Positions 25,054-33,031 of a stretch of DNA of 64,000 bases are shown here, piece after piece. Position 1 is the first letter of the stretch, and the number at the start of each line of letters is the position of its first letter. Position numbers and translations under genes: made by a program. Location of the stretch: positions 1 through 64,000 of the forward strand of contig DASVBS010000085.1 of the NCBI GenBank assembly GCA_036375715.1. The letters run 5' to 3'. The notes below the pieces were generated by a model that saw only the letters and a list, made by a program, of their open reading frames with translations, made no database searches and had not been told where the DNA came from. Source of the DNA: Longimicrobiaceae bacterium (GTDB lineage: Bacteria > Gemmatimonadota > Gemmatimonadetes > Longimicrobiales > Longimicrobiaceae).

Positions 25054-26562
25054 ATGGACCTGACCCCGTCTCCCGGCCTGGTCAAGCGATCGCTGGCGGC
25101 GCACGGCTGGCTGGGCCTGCTGGTCGGTGCCCTCATGTACATCGTGTGTCTGACCGGCACCCTGTCGGTCTTCTATCCCGAGTTTGAGCGGTGGGAGCAG
25201 CCTCAGGTCCGAGAGTCGTTGGACTACGATCCGGTCGTATTGGAAAGGGCGTTCAACGACTTCCTCGCGCAGGAGTCGCTGCGAACCGAGCACATGTACC
25301 TGAACCTCCCCACCGAGGAGATCCCGCGCGCCTCGGTCTCGAACCAGCAGCGCGGCTGGTTCGTGCGGGAGGATGGGTCGCTGGGTGATGAAGTCGAGCA
25401 CGAGTGGACGCACTTCATAATCAACACACACCTCTATCTGACCCTGCCGGAGACGTTCGGCATCGTCCTGGTCAGCTCGCTCGGTGCCATGCTGGTGGGG
25501 CTGATCGTGTCCGGGTTGCTGGCTCACCCTCGCCTCTTTCGGGACGCCTTCCACTTGCGGCTGCGCGGCAACGGACGGCTGGATCAGACGGACATCCACA
25601 ACCGTTTGAGCGTCTGGGGTGCACCCTTCCACCTGCTGATCGCCATCACCGGTGCCTACTTCGGGTTGGTGACGCCGGTGCTGGGCGTGGTGGCCGAGCT
25701 GACCGGACGCGATGCCCAGACGATCGTTTCGTCGGTGTTTGGAGAGGAGCCTGAGGTAAAAGAGACGGGGGAGATCCGGCTCGCTGCGGCGCTGGCCGAG
25801 CTCTCCGCGCGCGCGCCTGCAGCGAACCCCTTCGCGGTGACGGTGCACGGAGCCGGGACCGAGCGCCAGTTTTTGGAGATTCACGCGAGTCATCCCGGAC
25901 GGATGATCTACTCCGAGAACTATCGCTACGACAGCGCCGGCAACTACCTGGGCAAGGCGGGGTTCTCGGATGGCGAGGTGGGCAAGCAGATCGTGTACTC
26001 GATGTACTACCTCCACTTCGGCCACTTCGGCGGCTTCGCGGTCAAGCTGATCTACTTCGTCCTCGGCCTGACGCTCACCGTCGTCTCGGTGACCGGGATA
26101 AACATCTGGCTATCCAAGCGCAAGCACCGCGACGCGCTGAACGACATCTGGGCCGGGATCGTCTGGGGCGTGCCAGTGGCGCTGTCGGCGAGCGCGACCT
26201 CGCAGATCGCCTTCGGCTTCGTCTCGCCGGTGCTGTTCTGGTCCGTGCTGGCGATGTGCGTGGCGTGGAGCCTCCGCCGCCGCGAGCCGGCGCGGGCACG
26301 ACAAGACCTGATCGCCGTCTGGGCTGGACTGGTCGGGCTGCTGCTGACGACCCACCTTGTCCGCTTTGGTGTGGACGCCTTGGCGCCGGCGGCGCGGACC
26401 ATCAACACGGCGTTGCTGCTCCAGCTCGGGCTGCTGGTTTGTCTGCTGCGGCGACGGAGGACAGATCGTTCGGACCCAAGCGCGGTCGCCGCCCCGGAGC
26501 GGCAGGAGCGCTTCGAGCCGAGAGCAAGTCCTGAGCTTGAGAAAACCGAGGCCCGCGCTTAG
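25054..26562 (+). CDS. PepSY-associated transmembrane protein (ferric-siderophore reductase-like)
   Basis: 502 residues. It opens with the family's first helix (HGWLGLLVGALMYIVCLTGT), then a periplasmic PepSY region, THFIINTHLYLTLPETFG, a second helix pair, and DIHNRLSVWGAPFHLLIAITGA, where conserved His residues are suited to haem or metal binding; a late helix block follows (residues about 330-465). The family is usually linked to reduction or uptake of iron-siderophores at the inner membrane. Third gene of the Fur-type operon. The last 40 residues are polar and charged. A strong dyad follows the stop codon (26583-26629). Confidence 0.85.
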   Translation: MDLTPSPGLVKRSLAAHGWLGLLVGALMYIVCLTGTLSVFYPEFERWEQPQVRESLDYDPVVLERAFNDFLAQESLRTEHMYLNLPTEEIPRASVSNQQRGWFVREDGSLGDEVEHEWTHFIINTHLYLTLPETFGIVLVSSLGAMLVGLIVSGLLAHPRLFRDAFHLRLRGNGRLDQTDIHNRLSVWGAPFHLLIAITGAYFGLVTPVLGVVAELTGRDAQTIVSSVFGEEPEVKETGEIRLAAALAELSARAPAANPFAVTVHGAGTERQFLEIHASHPGRMIYSENYRYDSAGNYLGKAGFSDGEVGKQIVYSMYYLHFGHFGGFAVKLIYFVLGLTLTVVSVTGINIWLSKRKHRDALNDIWAGIVWGVPVALSASATSQIAFGFVSPVLFWSVLAMCVAWSLRRREPARARQDLIAVWAGLVGLLLTTHLVRFGVDALAPAARTINTALLLQLGLLVCLLRRRRTDRSDPSAVAAPERQERFEPRASPELEKTEARA

Positions 26563-26582
26563 GAGTTCACCAGACCCCGACA

Positions 26583-26629
26583 TAGGGCGACTTTTCCGGA
26601 CAGATAAGCCTGGCCGGAGGGTCGCCCTA
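26583..26629 (+). terminator. two-tier hairpin after the iron-uptake operon
   Basis: Outer arms TAGGGCGAC (26583-26591) and GTCGCCCTA (26621-26629), inner arms TCCGG and CCGGA. The sequence CATAGGG(G)CGACTT recurs as a direct repeat at 26649. No U-tract, so termination is likely but not certain. Confidence 0.5.
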
Positions 26630-26685
26630 CGGCTATTCCGCAAGCTTATGCATAGGGGCGACTTCTCACATTCTGGGACGTGAAG

Positions 26686-27405
26686 ATGAGGATCTTTGTG
26701 GCAGGTGCCGGTGGCGTGATCGGACGGAGGCTCTGCCCTCTGCTCGTCGAGGAGGGCTGGACGGTCGTGGGGACCACGCGCTCACCGTCCAGAGCGGAGA
26801 CGATCCGCGCCATGGGGGTGGAGCCGGTGGTCATCGACGTCTTCGACCGGATCGGTCTGCTGCGGGTGGTGAAGGAGGCGAGGCCGGACGTCGTCATCCA
26901 CCAGCTGACCGATCTGCCCCCAGCGCTCGACCCGGCGCAGATGGCCGAAGCGCGCGTGCGCAACGCGCGTCTCAGGGACGTCGGAACGCGCAACCTGGTG
27001 GAGGCCGCAGTTGCCGCCGGGGCAAAACGGTTGATCGCCCAGAGCATCGCCTTCGCCTACGCGCCGGGACCCCAGCCCTACGACGAGAATTCGCCGCTGG
27101 ACGTTCAGCGGCAGGACGACGCCGGTCTTTCGGCCCGCGGCGTCGCCCGATTGGAGCGGCACGTACTGGAGGCGCCACTGGTGGGGATCGTGCTGCGCTA
27201 CGGCAAGCTCTACGGTCCCGGCACCGGCTTCGACGACCCCCCTCCCGGCGGTCCGCTCCACGTCGATGCCGCCGCCGAGGCCGCGCGCCTGGCGGTCACC
27301 CGTGGCGAGCGCGGCACTTACAACATTGTCGAGTGGGATGGCACGGTGTCGAGCAGGAAGGCGGCCCGGGAGCTCGGGTGGAGACAAGCCGAAGACAAGG
27401 AGTGA
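26686..27405 (+). CDS. NAD-dependent epimerase/dehydratase family protein
   Basis: A 239-residue extended-SDR-like protein. The cofactor loop FVAGAGGVIG (residues 4-13) is at the very N-terminus; VVIDVFDR and VVIHQLTDLP follow; the usual YxxxK is not obvious (IAFAYAPGP and the later region diverge), so catalytic assignment is uncertain. It is shorter than typical epimerases (about 300 residues), lacking part of the C-terminal substrate domain. The ATG at 26686 is preceded by a weak GGGACGTGAAG; a GTG two codons earlier is possible. Its last codons run into the left array of element C, so the array provides the stop codon. Confidence 0.75.
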   Translation: MRIFVAGAGGVIGRRLCPLLVEEGWTVVGTTRSPSRAETIRAMGVEPVVIDVFDRIGLLRVVKEARPDVVIHQLTDLPPALDPAQMAEARVRNARLRDVGTRNLVEAAVAAGAKRLIAQSIAFAYAPGPQPYDENSPLDVQRQDDAGLSARGVARLERHVLEAPLVGIVLRYGKLYGPGTGFDDPPPGGPLHVDAAAEAARLAVTRGERGTYNIVEWDGTVSSRKAARELGWRQAEDKE

Positions 27406-27629
27406 CGGGGTGAGGGGGTGACAAGGTGAACGGCTGATGGACGGTAGTCCCCCACCTTCGCCTCGGAAGATCGGGAGGCGCTGGCCTTCGCCTACAAAGC
27501 AGCCCGCCACGCCGTTGCAACTCGCCCCCGCTCCTCGAAGCCACCGAAGGATTGCGCGGTCGACCGGCATCTTCAGCCGTTAACAAAGCTGCGGCAGGCC
27601 CGTTCACCTTGTCACCTTGTCACTCCTTG
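27397..27629. repeat. structured intergenic element bounded by inverted octamer arrays (element C)
   Basis: The left array (27397-27433) reads AAGGAGTGAC...GTGACAAGGTGAACGG and overlaps the epimerase stop codon. The right array (27599-27629) is the inverted copy (CCGTTCACCTTGTCAC...CTCCTTG). The 165-bp core has a hairpin CGCCTC/GAGGCG and a long-range stem AACGGCTGA (27429-27437) against TCAGCCGTT (27573-27581) that competes with array pairing. The right end supplies part of the -35 box of the next gene. Confidence 0.7.
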
Positions 27630-27658
27630 ACGCACTTCTCGGTAAGCACTACCTTACC
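27627..27658 (+). promoter_or_regulatory. promoter and operator of the ArsR-AHSA1 operon
   Basis: TTGACG (27627-27632), 17 bp, TACCTT (27650-27655). A dyad GGTAAG-N6-CTTACC (27641-27658) overlaps the -10 box, the expected position for autorepression by the ArsR-type protein that follows. Confidence 0.6.
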
Positions 27659-27666
27659 GTTAGCAT

Positions 27667-27981
27667 ATGCTTACCAATCCCATGTGGGAGGCACTGGGTG
27701 ATCCCACGCGACGAGAGATCTTCGAGCGTCTCGCCGACCGGCCTCGGGCGGTAGGCGAGCTGGCGGCGGAGCTGCCGATCAGCCGTCCCGCGGTTTCACA
27801 GCACCTCAAGGTGCTGAAGGAGGCGGGTCTGGTGATCGACCGTCCGGTCGGCACCCGCCGCATCTACCAGGTGAATCCGGCCGCGGTGGACGCCTTGCGG
27901 GCGCAGCTCGACCGGTTCTGGAGCAAGGCCCTGACGGCCTACAAGGAGGTCGTCGAACAATCCGCTCGGGAGGAGCCATGA
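27667..27981 (+). CDS. ArsR/SmtB-family helix-turn-helix regulator (non-metal type)
   Basis: 104 residues with a winged-helix fold: LGDPTRREIFERLADRPRAV, then ISRPAVSQHLKVLKEAGLV as the recognition segment and RRIYQVNPAAV as the wing. There are no Cys residues, so it does not sense arsenite or other thiophilic metals. This subgroup typically pairs with SRPBCC/AHSA1 proteins, and here it overlaps such a gene by 4 bp (ATGA). It is probably an autorepressor via the GGTAAG dyad at 27641. Confidence 0.85.
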   Translation: MLTNPMWEALGDPTRREIFERLADRPRAVGELAAELPISRPAVSQHLKVLKEAGLVIDRPVGTRRIYQVNPAAVDALRAQLDRFWSKALTAYKEVVEQSAREEP

Positions 27982-28457
27982 ACACACAGACGGAAGGAAC
28001 TTCGGTGCGGCAGCAGGTGGTCGTCGGAGCGCCGGTGGAGCGCGCCTTCCGGATCTTCACGGAGCAGTTCGACCGCATCAAGCCGCGCGAGCACAACCTC
28101 CTCCAGGTCCCCATCGCGGAGACGGTCTTCGAGCCGCGCGTCGGCGGGCATGTCTACGATCGGGGCGTCGACGGAAGCGAATGCCGCTGGGCGCGCGTGT
28201 TGGCCTTCGAGCCGCCCCACCGTATCGTGATCAGTTGGGACATCTCCCCGCGGTGGCAGATCGAGACCGATCCCGCGCGCACGAGCGAAGTCGAGATCCG
28301 CTTCGTCGCCGAGTCAGCCGACCGCACGCGGGTGGAGCTCGAGCACCGCAAGCTGGAGCGGCACGGAGAGGGGTGGGAGTCGGTGCGCGACGGCGTCGCG
28401 GCGGATGGCGGCTGGCCGCTGTACCTCCAGCGGTACGTCGATCTGGTCCAGGGCTGA
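27978..28457 (+). CDS. SRPBCC (AHSA1-like) domain protein
   Basis: 159 residues of the START/Bet v 1-like fold: VVGAPVERAFRIFTEQFDRI at the N-terminus, VGGHVYDRG and VLAFEPPHRIVISWDI in the middle strands, and the C-terminal helix (GWPLYLQRYVDLV). The fold binds small hydrophobic ligands; AHSA1-like proteins next to ArsR regulators are common, but no reaction is established. Start at the ATG overlapping the ArsR stop, with GGAGG just upstream. Co-transcribed with the regulator and the RibD-like protein. Confidence 0.85.
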   Translation: MNTQTEGTSVRQQVVVGAPVERAFRIFTEQFDRIKPREHNLLQVPIAETVFEPRVGGHVYDRGVDGSECRWARVLAFEPPHRIVISWDISPRWQIETDPARTSEVEIRFVAESADRTRVELEHRKLERHGEGWESVRDGVAADGGWPLYLQRYVDLVQG

Positions 28458-28475
28458 ACCGGAAAGGAACCGCGT

Positions 28476-29006
28476 ATGGCGAAGCTCGTCTTCGGAATGA
28501 ACCAGTCCCTCGACGGCTACGTGGACCACACGGCCTTCGGCCCGGGACCCGAGCTCTTCCGGCACTTCATCCGGGAGGCGGAGGGACAGGCGGGGAGCGT
28601 TTACGGCCGCGAGATGTACGAGGTGATGCGGTACTGGGACGACGATCACCCGGAGTGGGATGAGGACGAGCTCGCCTTCGCGGCGGCGTGGCGCCGGCAG
28701 CCGAAGTGGGTCGTGTCGCGCACGATGAAGTCGGTCGGGCCCAACGCGACGCTGGTCGGACATGACCTCGAGGGCGCGATCCGCGCGCTCAAGGCCGAGC
28801 GCGAGGGGGAAATCGAAGTCGCCGGCCCCACCCTGGCGCGAAGCCTCATCGAGCTCGGGCTGATCGACGAGTACCGGATCTACCTGCACCCGGTGGTGCT
28901 CGGCCACGGCAAACCCTACTTCCTCGGATCTCCGCCACCGCTCCGCCTGGTGGGTAACGACCGCATCGATGAGAACGTCGTCCGATTGACCTACGCGCCT
29001 GCCTGA
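28476..29006 (+). CDS. dihydrofolate reductase-like (RibD C-terminal domain) protein
   Basis: 176 residues matching the RibD_C/DHFR-like family: KLVFGMNQSLDGYVD at the start (the MSLDGY motif), FGREMYE-like VYGREMYEVM, VVSRTMKS, EVAGPTLARSLIELGLIDEY, and HPVVLGHGKPYF near the end. This NADPH-binding fold is frequently found with ArsR-AHSA1 pairs. It is not a housekeeping folate enzyme. It lies 18 bp downstream of the SRPBCC gene with GGAAAGGAAC as ribosome-binding site. The substrate is unknown. Confidence 0.85.
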   Translation: MAKLVFGMNQSLDGYVDHTAFGPGPELFRHFIREAEGQAGSVYGREMYEVMRYWDDDHPEWDEDELAFAAAWRRQPKWVVSRTMKSVGPNATLVGHDLEGAIRALKAEREGEIEVAGPTLARSLIELGLIDEYRIYLHPVVLGHGKPYFLGSPPPLRLVGNDRIDENVVRLTYAPA

Positions 29007-29039
29007 TTCCACGGGCGGCGCGACCATCGCTGGGGCCCG

Positions 29040-29081
29040 GTTTAACCGCGGAGGGCACGGAGGAACCGCAGAGGCCGCGGA
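29040..29081. repeat. imperfect CCGC(R)GAGG direct repeats
   Basis: Four imperfect copies of a unit like CCGCGGAGG or CACGGAGG follow each other in the gap before arsR. Repeats of this wording are widespread in intergenic regions of high-GC genomes; here there is no visible partner array. The last 40 bases of the window have similar but inverted wording (CCTCTCCGCGG). Confidence 0.45.
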
Positions 29082-29143
29082 GGAATTTCTGCCACGGCCG
29101 AGGCTCTGCGCAGGAAATTTACGGCCTCGTTCTCACGCACCGC

Positions 29144-29173
29144 TTGACTCATCAATATCTATTGATGTATTAT
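29144..29173 (+). promoter_or_regulatory. arsR promoter with ArsR operator 1
   Basis: TTGACT (29144-29149) and TATTAT (29168-29173), 18 bp apart. The spacer is almost entirely the perfect dyad CATCAATA-TC-TATTGATG (29150-29167), so ArsR binding would occlude polymerase. Confidence 0.75.
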
Positions 29174-29179
29174 TCGCTC

Positions 29180-29524
29180 ATGGAGACTACGGTTACGAAT
29201 CCGGCCCGGGTTGCGCGCTGGTTCCACGCGCTTTCGGACGAGACTCGCCTGCGCATCGTCGACCTGCTCCAGCGTGGCGAGCGTTGCGTCTGCGAGTTGC
29301 AGGACGCGCTCGGGGCGGCGCAGTCCCGCCTGTCCTTCCACCTCAAGGTGCTGCGGGAGGCCGGGCTGGTGAACGACCGGAAGCAGGGGCGCTGGAACTT
29401 CTACTCGCTACGCCCTGAGGTGCTGGACGAGATGGCCGCGTATCTCCAGGAGCGGAAGCCGGACGAGGAGGTGTGGAGCTCGTGCGCCTGCGGGGAGGAT
29501 CATACGGGACCGCGCTGCGCCTGA
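29180..29524 (+). CDS. arsR: ArsR-family arsenite-responsive repressor
   Basis: 114 residues. Winged helix: FHALSDETRLRIVDLLQRG, then GAAQSRLSFHLKVLREAGLV. The metal-sensing Cys pair in the classical alpha-3 position is present as RCVCELQDAL, with further Cys at the C-terminus (SSCACGEDH...RCA) that may add a third ligand. The ATG at 29180 fits the usual short N-terminus; a TTG start at 29144 would lie inside the promoter. First gene of arsR-arsM-arsN2. Arsenite binding should release it from the two CATCAA/TTGAT operators at 29150 and 29551. Confidence 0.92.
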   Translation: METTVTNPARVARWFHALSDETRLRIVDLLQRGERCVCELQDALGAAQSRLSFHLKVLREAGLVNDRKQGRWNFYSLRPEVLDEMAAYLQERKPDEEVWSSCACGEDHTGPRCA

Positions 29525-29550
29525 CGACCGGCTTTTTTTTCGCATCATCC

Positions 29551-29566
29551 ATCAAACTTTATTGAT
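29551..29566 (+). promoter_or_regulatory. ArsR operator 2, directly before arsM
   Basis: ATCAA-ACTTTA-TTGAT, the same half-sites and spacing as operator 1, ending 2 bp before the GGAGG ribosome-binding site of arsM. A T8 run lies at 29533-29540 just upstream. Confidence 0.7.
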
Positions 29567-29576
29567 CGGAGGACCC

Positions 29577-30443
29577 ATGAACGACCGTCTGCGGGCCATC
29601 GTGCGGGAGCGCTACGGGCAGGCCGCGCTCCGCGTGGCACAGGGGCAGGAGAAGGCATCGTGCTGTGGATCGGGCGGGTGCTGCGGCTCGGGGGATCCGA
29701 TCACGCGCGACCTCTACGACGCCGCAACCATCTCGGGCCTGCCGGACGAGGCCGTGCTCGCCTCGCTCGGGTGCGGCAACCCGACCGCCCTGGCGGAGCC
29801 GAAGGAGGGAGAGGTGGTGCTCGATCTCGGCTCGGGCGGCGGTATCGACGTGCTGCTCTCCGCCAAGCGCGTGGGGCCGTCGGGCAAGGCCTACGGCCTG
29901 GACATGACCGACGAGATGCTCGACCTTGCCCGGAAGAACGCCGCCGCGATGGGTGCGAGCAACGTGGAGTTTCTGAAGGGCCACATCGAGGAGATTCCCC
30001 TCCCCGACAACAGCGTGGACGTCATCATCTCCAACTGCGTGATCAACCTCTCGGCGGATAAGCGTCAAGTGCTGAAGGAGGCCTTCCGCGTGCTGAAGCC
30101 GGGAGGGCGCTTCGCGGTGTCGGACGTGGTGGTCGTTGGCGAGGTGCCGGCGGAGATGCGCCGCTCCCTGGAGCTCTGGGTGGGCTGCGTGGCCGGTGCC
30201 CTGGCGGTCGGGGAGTTCGAGGCCCTGCTCAGCGAGGTCGGCTTCGAGGATGCGTCCATCGAGCCGACTCGGGTCTATCGGACGGAGGACGCCCGCGCCT
30301 TCCTGGAAGAGGCGGGGCTCGACGTGGAGGCGTTTGCCGCGGCCGTGGACGGGAAGATCATGGCCGCCTTCGTGCGGGCGACCAAGCCGGCGGTTGCGGC
30401 TGAGATGGTCGGGGCGTGCTGCGCCCCCGGGTGCTGCTCCTGA
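29577..30443 (+). CDS. arsM: arsenite S-adenosylmethionine methyltransferase
   Basis: 288 residues; methylates arsenite using SAM in the cytosol. VVLDLGSGGGIDVLLSA is motif I; the arsenic-binding cysteines are at the expected places: the CC of the N-terminal CCGSGGCCGSGD, Cys in SNCVINLS, and Cys in WVGCVAGAL. LDMTDEML and ISNCVINL are family signatures. The C-terminus ends in CCAPGCCS, an extra Cys cluster common in bacterial ArsM. The ATG at 29577 has GGAGG upstream. It lies between arsR and arsN2, with its own ArsR operator. Confidence 0.95.
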   Translation: MNDRLRAIVRERYGQAALRVAQGQEKASCCGSGGCCGSGDPITRDLYDAATISGLPDEAVLASLGCGNPTALAEPKEGEVVLDLGSGGGIDVLLSAKRVGPSGKAYGLDMTDEMLDLARKNAAAMGASNVEFLKGHIEEIPLPDNSVDVIISNCVINLSADKRQVLKEAFRVLKPGGRFAVSDVVVVGEVPAEMRRSLELWVGCVAGALAVGEFEALLSEVGFEDASIEPTRVYRTEDARAFLEEAGLDVEAFAAAVDGKIMAAFVRATKPAVAAEMVGACCAPGCCS

Positions 30444-30458
30444 GCCTTCCGAACACCG

Positions 30459-30920
30459 ATGCGGGAAGCGAATAGCGCGGTCCTCCGGCCGATGCGGCCG
30501 GAGGACCTGGAGAAGGTCCTGGCGATGTTGCGGAATGCGAAGCTACCTCTCCACGGCGTCGCGGAGGGTCTGCACGCTTTCATCGTGGCTGAGTCCGGCG
30601 GACGCATCGTCGGGGTGGCCGGGCTGGAGCGCTATGGTCGCTACGGCCTGCTTCGCTCCGTGGCTGTGGCGCGGGACTGGCGCGGTAGGGGCCTGGGAAG
30701 CTCGTTGACGCGGAAGGCTCTCGACCTCGCTTCACGGGAGCGGCTCGCCGCGGTCTATCTCCTCACCGAGACCGCGGCAGACTACTTCCCGCGTCATGGG
30801 TTCGAGCGGATCCCGCGCTCCGAAGTCGCCGACGCGGTTAAAGCCTCCGCGGAGTTCCGGGAGGTCTGCCCGGAAGGGGCCATCGCGATGGTCTGCTCCC
30901 TGGCTCACCCGGAGGGCTAG
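30459..30920 (+). CDS. arsN2: ArsN2-type GNAT acetyltransferase
   Basis: 153 residues of the GNAT fold. The acetyl-CoA loop is RDWRGRGLGSSLT (the RxxGxG/A motif); LRPMRPEDLEKVLAMLRNAK opens the domain. The C-terminal block LLTETAADYFPRHGFERIPR and the following SEVADAVKAS...FREVCPEGA match the ArsN2 group found in arsenic operons, thought to acetylate an arsenic species or related toxic amine (the related ArsN1 acetylates phosphinothricin and arsinothricin). Its position 15 bp after arsM supports this. Substrate unproven. Confidence 0.85.
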   Translation: MREANSAVLRPMRPEDLEKVLAMLRNAKLPLHGVAEGLHAFIVAESGGRIVGVAGLERYGRYGLLRSVAVARDWRGRGLGSSLTRKALDLASRERLAAVYLLTETAADYFPRHGFERIPRSEVADAVKASAEFREVCPEGAIAMVCSLAHPEG

Positions 30921-31055
30921 CGGCCATCCTGGTGTAGTTCCTCCATTCTCGCCGCTTCGCGTCACCCACCCGCGCAGCCATTTCTCCGCAGCCGTTTCTC
31001 CGATGGCCAACGATATGCGGCTGACGCGCCGCCGTCCCCGCGCCTGAAACTACGC

Positions 31056-31084
31056 TTGCGATTTCACTGTATTGAGAGTACAAC
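31056..31084 (+). promoter_or_regulatory. candidate promoter upstream of the small membrane protein gene
   Basis: TTGCGA (31056-31061), 17 bp, TACAAC (31079-31084). Inside lies TGTA-N7-TACA (31069-31083), a dyad of the size bound by TetR or MarR proteins. Confidence 0.4.
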
Positions 31085-31135
31085 TAAATTCGCTCGCCGT
31101 CCGGTAGTGTAACCCCGAGCCTGGAGTTGCTCCCG

Positions 31136-31507
31136 ATGTCGTCCACCGTCCGCACCTTCCTCCTCGTCGAGGCGCTCGCCTTCGGGTTCGCGTCGCTCGC
31201 CCATCGGGGGATCCTCGTCGAAGGCTACTATCACCAGGGCGCTTACACCGCCGAGACGGTGATCGCCCTCGTGCTCGCTCTGGGGCTGGTCGTGGGGCTG
31301 CTCGCGCCGGGGCGCGCCCGCCCGACGGCCATCGCCGCACAGGCGTTCGCACTGCTGGGCACCTGCGTCGGGCTGTTGACGATCGCCATCGGGGTCGGGC
31401 CGCGCACGGTACCCGACGTCGTCTACCACCTGGCGATCGTGGCCGTGCTCGTCTGGGGGCTCGTCGTGGCCGTGCGCGAGCGCCGTGCGGGCGCCGCATC
31501 CGACTGA
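31136..31507 (+). CDS. small four-helix membrane protein
   Basis: 123 residues with four hydrophobic segments (FLLVEALAFGFASLAHRGIL; ETVIALVLALGLVVGLLA; AIAAQAFALLGTCVGLLTIA; VVYHLAIVAVLVWGLVVAV) and short polar loops. It resembles small DoxX-like or unknown-function membrane proteins, but I cannot name a family. It starts at an ATG preceded by CTGGAG; a TTG three codons earlier is possible. It is followed 64 bp later by an SDR gene in the same direction. Confidence 0.7.
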   Translation: MSSTVRTFLLVEALAFGFASLAHRGILVEGYYHQGAYTAETVIALVLALGLVVGLLAPGRARPTAIAAQAFALLGTCVGLLTIAIGVGPRTVPDVVYHLAIVAVLVWGLVVAVRERRAGAASD

Positions 31508-31571
31508 GTGTCGCCAACCGCGACCCGCGCCGGATACGGCACGCCTCTACCACCACAGGACGGGGGAACTG

Positions 31572-32333
31572 ATGAAAGCACTGCAGGGACGGATTGCGCT
31601 CGTCACCGGCAGCTCACGCGGAATCGGCGCGGCCATCGCCCGGCTCTTCGCGCGCGAGGGCGCCGCGGTCGCGGTGCACGGCCGCGATAGGAACGCCATC
31701 TCCGCCGTGCGGGCCGAGATCGAACGCGCCGGCGGGCGCGCCATCGGAGTGACGGCGGACGTCACGCGCGCCGAGGAGATCGAGGCGATACGCCGCCGGG
31801 TGGAGGAGGAGCTCGGGCCCATCGACGTGCTCGTTGCCAACGCCGGCGCGAGCCTCACGCACCCGCACCTCCCGCTCGAGGAGATCACCGAGGAGGGTTG
31901 GCGCGCGACGGTGGACGCCAACCTCACCGCCACCTTCCTCACCCTGAAGAGCGTGCTGCCGGGGATGAAGGAGCGGCGCCGCGGAAGCATCATCACCATG
32001 TCGTCGGCAGCCGCGCGGCGGCCGACCGCGCGCTCGCCCATACCGTACACCGCGGCCAAGGCAGGCCTGCAGCTGCTCACACAGTGCGCGGCGGCGCAGG
32101 CCGGTCCGTTCGGTGTGCGCGTGAACTGCCTCGCCCCCGAGACCATCCTCACCGAACGCAACGAGCAGCAGATCCCGGACGACATCCAGGCGCTGCTCGT
32201 TGAGGAGCACCCCGTGCGCCGTCTCGGCACGCCTGAGGACGTGGCGCGGGCAGCGCTCTACCTCGCCTCCGACGCCTCGGCCTGGGTCACCGGAGTCATC
32301 CTCGACATCGCCGGTGGAGCGGTGCTGCGTTAG
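31572..32333 (+). CDS. short-chain dehydrogenase/reductase (3-oxoacyl-ACP reductase-like)
   Basis: 253 residues, a complete classical SDR: VTGSSRGIGAAIA (cofactor loop), VTADVTR, VLVANAGAS, the Ser-Tyr-Lys triad (ITMSSAA; YTAAK), NCLAPETI, and a C-terminus GVILDIAGG. The GR after the second strand (AVHGRDR) favours NADPH. The ATG at 31572 has GGGGGAAC before it. Likely a keto-acyl or quinone-type reductase, or a xenobiotic carbonyl reductase; the substrate is unknown. Confidence 0.88.
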   Translation: MKALQGRIALVTGSSRGIGAAIARLFAREGAAVAVHGRDRNAISAVRAEIERAGGRAIGVTADVTRAEEIEAIRRRVEEELGPIDVLVANAGASLTHPHLPLEEITEEGWRATVDANLTATFLTLKSVLPGMKERRRGSIITMSSAAARRPTARSPIPYTAAKAGLQLLTQCAAAQAGPFGVRVNCLAPETILTERNEQQIPDDIQALLVEEHPVRRLGTPEDVARAALYLASDASAWVTGVILDIAGGAVLR

Positions 32334-32380
32334 ACGCCGCGCTTCGCCGATCCGACCATATCACCACGCGGGAGCGGACC

Positions 32381-32992
32381 ATGCAAGCACCTTTCGTTGC
32401 CAGGGGCTACGCAATCGCCCTGTTCATCCACATTCTAGGCGTTGTCGCTCTCTTCGCGGGATTCTCGATGCAGCAGCGCGCGGGAAGCCGTCTGCGCAGC
32501 GCCACCACTCACGAGGAGGCCCGTCGCTGGACCGAGATGCTCGGCATGTCGCGCAGCATGGTGCCGTCGGGCGTGGTCATGCTGCTGGTCACGGGTGGCT
32601 ATCTCGCCTACCTGCTCGGCGGCTCTCAGCCCGCGGCCTGGATCTCGACCGCGATGGTGACCGCCCTGCTCATCGGAATCGTGGCGGTCGCGGTGACAAA
32701 TCGCGGCTTCGGCGCTATTGCCCGCGCGGTGTCGGCCGGTGCCGGGCCACTCTCCGGAGAGGCCGCGCGGCGCATCGGCAGCGCCACTACCTGGAGCGCG
32801 CTCGCGGCGACGAACGGCGCAGCCCTGGGTACGCTCTGGTTGATGACCGCCAAGCCGGGGACGCTCGAGTCAATAATCGCGGTCGTCCTCCCCGCCGCAA
32901 TCGGGGCAATCGTCGGCGCGCGGCTCGGGCGCGCCGCGCCGGCCGCAGCGTCTCGGCCGACCCTGGCGTCAGGACCGACGATCGACAATTAG
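32381..32992 (+). CDS. DUF2269-like integral membrane protein
   Basis: 203 residues, four hydrophobic helices: YAIALFIHILGVVALFAGFS, MVPSGVVMLLVTGGYLAYLL, ISTAMVTALLIGIVAVAVT and ESIIAVVLPAAIGAIVGARL, with an early His in the first helix as in DUF2269/YndB-like proteins. Length and helix pattern are consistent with that group, but the match is by eye only. It follows the SDR after 47 bp in the same direction and precedes a convergent TetR gene. Function unknown. Confidence 0.65.
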   Translation: MQAPFVARGYAIALFIHILGVVALFAGFSMQQRAGSRLRSATTHEEARRWTEMLGMSRSMVPSGVVMLLVTGGYLAYLLGGSQPAAWISTAMVTALLIGIVAVAVTNRGFGAIARAVSAGAGPLSGEAARRIGSATTWSALAATNGAALGTLWLMTAKPGTLESIIAVVLPAAIGAIVGARLGRAAPAAASRPTLASGPTIDN

Positions 32993-33031
32993 CGGAGCGC
33001 GAAATAGCGGAGGCGCATTAGCGCGGGTGAA

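Noticed and set aside
26596-26602. Partial match TTCCGGACAG to the GntR operator
   Set aside because: Only one half and the centre match; it is part of the hairpin after the iron operon and lies far from the regulon.
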